A stretch of DNA of 64,000 bases, from the NCBI RefSeq assembly GCF_004349065.1, contig NZ_SMKZ01000003.1, positions 124,001 through 188,000 on the forward strand. Direction: 5' to 3'. Positions within the stretch are counted from its first letter, which is position 1. Each line of letters opens with the position of its first letter. The position numbers and the translations under genes were made by a program. The notes beneath the pieces are model-generated. The model had not been told where the DNA came from, ran no database searches, and saw only the letters and a program-made list of their open reading frames with translations. Of the stretch, positions 61,403-64,000 are shown piece after piece. Source of the stretch: Jiangella asiatica (GTDB lineage: Bacteria; Actinomycetota; Actinomycetes; Jiangellales; Jiangellaceae).

Positions 61403-61604
61403 ATGAGTACACACGAGGACAACGGCTCGGAGCCCCGCCCCGCGTGGGCCGCGTGGATCGACGGCCGTCTACGCCCAGCTGGCGAGGCGACGGTGCCCGT
61501 GTGGGATCGAGCCTTCCTGTACGGCGACGGCTGCTTCGAAGGCATGCGGGTGCGCGATCACCTGTTGTTCCGGGCGCCCGATCATCTGGCCCGCCTCAGC
61601 CGGG
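61403..61604 (+). pseudogene. class IV aminotransferase N-terminal fragment
   Basis: From an ATG with a good GGGAG site, 65 or so residues match the start of branched-chain/D-amino-acid aminotransferases (WAAWIDGRLRPAGEATVPVW, FLYGDGCFEGMRVRD, DHLARL). The frame then becomes Arg-rich nonsense exactly where a fumarylacetoacetase-type sequence begins in another frame. The PLP-lysine part is missing. Confidence 0.75.
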
Positions 61605-62138
61605 GCGGTGGACTGGGAGGCCGAACTCGGCGTCGTCATCGGTGCGGCCGCCCGGCACGTTCCTGTCGACGCCGCGCTGGACGTCGTCGCCGGCTACACA
61701 GTCGTCAATGACGTGACCGTCCGCGACTGGCAGCACCGCACCCGCGAGTTCCTGTCCGGTAAGACGTTCGAGGCCACGACGCCCGTCGGCCCGACCCTGG
61801 TCACTTCCGACGAGCTGCCGCCTGGAGCGTCGGGTCTCGAGATCAGCTGTGCCGTCGACGGGGTCGTCATGCAGCGGTCGACGACATCGGACCTGCTGTT
61901 CTCGGTCGCCGAGATCGTGTCCTACATCAGCACGATCACCACACTCCTGCCGGGAGACCTCATCGCGACCGGCACTCCTGGCGGGGTCGGCGCGGGCCGC
62001 ACACCCGAAGTCTGGCTGCGCCCCGGCAACGAGCTCGTCACGACCGTCGAGGGTGTCGGCCAGCTGCGGAACCGCTGCGTCAAGGAAGAGGTCACGATCG
62101 GCCCGGCGTCGGGGAGTCTCACGGTCGGCCCGGGCTAG
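61605..62138 (+). pseudogene. fumarylacetoacetate hydrolase-family C-terminal fragment
   Basis: About 176 residues begin VDWEAELGVVIG, where the metal-binding Glu pair lies in this family, and continue through YTVVNDVTVRDWQ, GKTFEATTPVGP and LIATGTPGGVGAGR to a natural stop. The N-terminal third is missing. A GTG at 61608 could start translation, but the piece is joined directly to the aminotransferase fragment and is probably a deletion relic. Confidence 0.7.
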
Positions 62139-62345
62139 ACCGGGGCCGTCATCCTCGACACCGCTCGTGACGGTGACCGACCTCGCGATAGAGCAGATGA
62201 CCTGGATGGCGAGCCGCGCTGGCGTCGAGTCGCGCACGGGCGGCTTCCTCTGTTTCATTTATAGCAGAGTTCCGCCGTCCTCATGAGCGCAAAAATTTGC
62301 ATCTAAGGTGGCCAACCTCAGATCGAGCTGATGAGGTGAACCACC
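62139..62345 (+). promoter_or_regulatory. helR leader with hairpin over the ribosome binding site
   Basis: GGTGG (62307-62311) and CCTCA (62316-62320) can pair with CCACC (62341-62345) and TGAGG (62332-62336), each arm split by four unpaired bases. The TGAGG is the likely ribosome binding site and the structure ends at the start codon, so it could limit translation. An A/T-rich CAAAAATTTGC lies just before it. No clear rifamycin-type regulatory palindrome was seen. Confidence 0.45.
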
Positions 62346-64000
62346 CTGACTACCAGCGCGTTTGATCTTCCCGACCGCCTCGCCGCCAAGGCGGACCCGG
62401 CGCTGATCGCCGCCGACGAGCGGCACTTCGTGGACATCGCGGAGAGCCTCGAACAGACGATCGCGGACCTGTCCGGCCGCCTGGACTCCGAGCGCAAGGC
62501 GCCCGGCGGCACCGGCCAGGAGGCGATGGACCGCGACCTCGAGATCCACCGGCTGACCGCTCGCCTGCGCACCCTGCGTCGCTTCGGTCTGGACCTGTGC
62601 CTCGGGCACATGGTCGCCGCGGACGACGCCGAACCCGTGTACGTCGGGCGGCTCGGCCTCACCGACAGCGCGGGCCGCCGGCTGCTGCTGGACTGGCGCG
62701 CTCCCGCGGCCGAGCCGTTCTTCGGGGCGACCCACGCCAATCCCATGGGTCTGACGAGCCGTCGCAGGTATCGCTGGACCCGCGGCCGGATCAGCGACTA
62801 CTGGGACGAGGTGTTCACCGCCGACGGGCTTGCCGACGACGCCGCGCGCGTCGCCCTCGATGACCAGTCCGCCTTCATCGCCAGCCTGAGCGCCAACAGG
62901 TCGGCCCGGATGCGAGACGTGCTCGGCACCATCCAGGCCGACCAGGACGCCATCATCCGCGCGGGATCGCGCGGCGCCCTCGTCGTCGACGGCGGTCCGG
63001 GGACGGGGAAGACCGTCGTCGCCCTGCACCGTTCTGCCTATCTCCTCTACGCCGACCCTCGCCTCGAGCGCCGGCGGGGCGGCGTGCTGTTCGTCGGCCC
63101 GCACCAGCCCTACCTGGCCTACGTCGCCGACATCCTCCCCGGCCTCGGCGAAGAGGGCGTGCAGACCTGCACGTTGCGCGACCTCGTCGCCGAGGGAGCG
63201 TCGGCCGCGGCCGAGGCCGACCCGGAGGTCGCCCGCTTGAAGTCGTCCGCGGACATGGTGAAGGCGATCGAGAAGGCCGTCAGGTTCTACGAGGAGCCGC
63301 CGTCGGCGGGTATGACGGTCACCACCCACTGGGACGACATCTGGCTGAGCGCCGACGACTGGGCCGAGGCGTTCGACGCACCTGACCCCGGCACCCAGCA
63401 CAACGAGGCACGCGACCGGATCTGGGACGAACTGGGCACGATCCTGCTGGACAAGCAGGGCGGCGACGTCTCCGCCGAGCCGTTCCGCAAGTCGCTGCTG
63501 CAGAACACGGAGCTGCTCACGACCTTCAACAGGGCGTGGCCGCTGCTCGAAGCGACCGACCTCGTCGGCGACCTCTGGTCGGTGCCCGCCTATCTGCGGA
63601 TGTGCGCGCCCTGGCTGAGTCCCGACGACGTCCGGACGCTGCAGCGCGGCGACGCCCAGGCCTGGACGGTGTCGGACCTGCCGCTCCTCGACGCGGCACG
63701 GCAGCGGCTCGGCGATCCGGAGGTGTCACGGCGGCGTCGCCGCCGCCAGGCCGCCGTCGCGGCTGAGCGCGAGGAAATGCGCAGGGTCGTCGACCACCTG
63801 ATCGCCACGGACGACTCCGAGATGATGGTGATGTCGATGCTGCGCGGGGAGGACCTGCAGAGCACCCTGGTGGACGAGACCGCGCTGCCCGGCGCCGATC
63901 CGGACCTGCTCGCCGGCCCGTTCGCGCACATCGTCGTCGACGAGGCTCAGGAACTGACCGACGCGGAGTGGCAGATGGTGCTGCTCCGGTGCCCGTCCCG
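62346..64000 (+). CDS. helR: HelR/HelD-like RNA polymerase-recycling ATPase, partial, CTG start
   Basis: The frame is open from here to the right edge (over 550 codons). Beginning TTSAFDLPDRLAAK, it shows an N-terminal coiled arm (residues about 25-80), LDWRAPAAEPFF, Walker A GGPGTGKTVVALHRS and IVVDEAQELTDAEW as Walker B, the HelD-type superfamily 1 layout. HelR proteins remove stalled or rifamycin-bound RNA polymerase. The start at CTG is inferred because a stop codon lies nine bases upstream (TGA 62337-62339), the next in-frame GTG/ATG would cut the conserved N-terminus, and a GAGG site is correctly placed. The C-terminus is outside the window. Confidence 0.88.
   Translation, partial: MTTSAFDLPDRLAAKADPALIAADERHFVDIAESLEQTIADLSGRLDSERKAPGGTGQEAMDRDLEIHRLTARLRTLRRFGLDLCLGHMVAADDAEPVYVGRLGLTDSAGRRLLLDWRAPAAEPFFGATHANPMGLTSRRRYRWTRGRISDYWDEVFTADGLADDAARVALDDQSAFIASLSANRSARMRDVLGTIQADQDAIIRAGSRGALVVDGGPGTGKTVVALHRSAYLLYADPRLERRRGGVLFVGPHQPYLAYVADILPGLGEEGVQTCTLRDLVAEGASAAAEADPEVARLKSSADMVKAIEKAVRFYEEPPSAGMTVTTHWDDIWLSADDWAEAFDAPDPGTQHNEARDRIWDELGTILLDKQGGDVSAEPFRKSLLQNTELLTTFNRAWPLLEATDLVGDLWSVPAYLRMCAPWLSPDDVRTLQRGDAQAWTVSDLPLLDAARQRLGDPEVSRRRRRRQAAVAAEREEMRRVVDHLIATDDSEMMVMSMLRGEDLQSTLVDETALPGADPDLLAGPFAHIVVDEAQELTDAEWQMVLLRCPS

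Noticed and set aside
60888-61406. 172-codon plus-strand frame in the spacer before the aminotransferase fragment
   Set aside because: Arg-rich translation, ordinary base composition at third positions and no family; treated as non-coding spacer.

Overview
The window is high-GC DNA with coding regions rich in G/C third positions. Twin-arginine (Tat) secreted proteins, HelR, a deazaflavin-type reductase, an ECF41 sigma factor and many LacI, IclR and TetR regulators together point to a soil-type actinomycete (Actinomycetota). A Jiangella-like genus is a guess from gene style only. No rRNA, tRNA, CRISPR array, insertion sequence or prophage was recognised.

About 50 kb is a string of sugar and sulfated-glycan utilisation clusters, each with its own regulator and visible operators. 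Cluster 1 (about 484-12990) has a very large Tat-secreted LamG plus GH43-like protein, two related lipoprotein sugar-binding proteins with no permease or ATPase beside them, an exported sulfatase, a Tm-1-like (UPF0261) protein, a cupin, a Gfo/Idh/MocA dehydrogenase and a LacI regulator. Four related LacI-type palindromes lie at its two ends. A decayed TIM-barrel PEP-hydrolase-like gene sits after the Tm-1-like gene. Interlude 12915-16175 has a VanZ protein, an MMPL transporter fragment, and an SDR/MFS pair with two TetR-type palindromes. Cluster 2 (16518-29799) has an IclR regulator, a complete Dpp-type ABC importer, a cytoplasmic sulfatase, and a second transcription unit with a GHL6/GH42M-like glycosidase, a mannose-6-phosphate-isomerase-like protein and a DUF4432 aldose epimerase. 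The same 15-bp palindrome precedes both units. Cluster 3 (29846-32719) has LacI and TetR regulators and an enolase-superfamily sugar-acid dehydratase.

Cluster 4 (32754-48064) is the most coherent system, a divergon built around two GGTATCG-type LacI operators. Leftward runs a seven-gene operon: two permeases, two ATPases, a binding lipoprotein, a cytoplasmic sulfatase and a Tat-secreted propeller-like protein. Rightward are a mannose-6-phosphate-isomerase-like enzyme, a ROK sugar kinase, the LacI repressor and a cytoplasmic GH38 alpha-mannosidase. The parsimonious reading is import of sulfated mannose-containing oligosaccharides, intracellular desulfation and mannosidase cleavage, phosphorylation and isomerisation to fructose-6-phosphate. 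The substrate is inference.

The right quarter (48065-64000) is ordinary chromosome: an ECF41 (SigJ) sigma factor with its flavoprotein, membrane and P-loop proteins, a fourth sulfatase with its own LacI-type operator, a broken histidine phosphatase, small redox and metabolic genes, a PBP4-type carboxypeptidase with a serine hydrolase, a deletion fusion of an aminotransferase fragment to a fumarylacetoacetase fragment, and a HelR gene cut by the window edge that appears to start at CTG. Several genes are remnants left by internal deletions or frameshifts.
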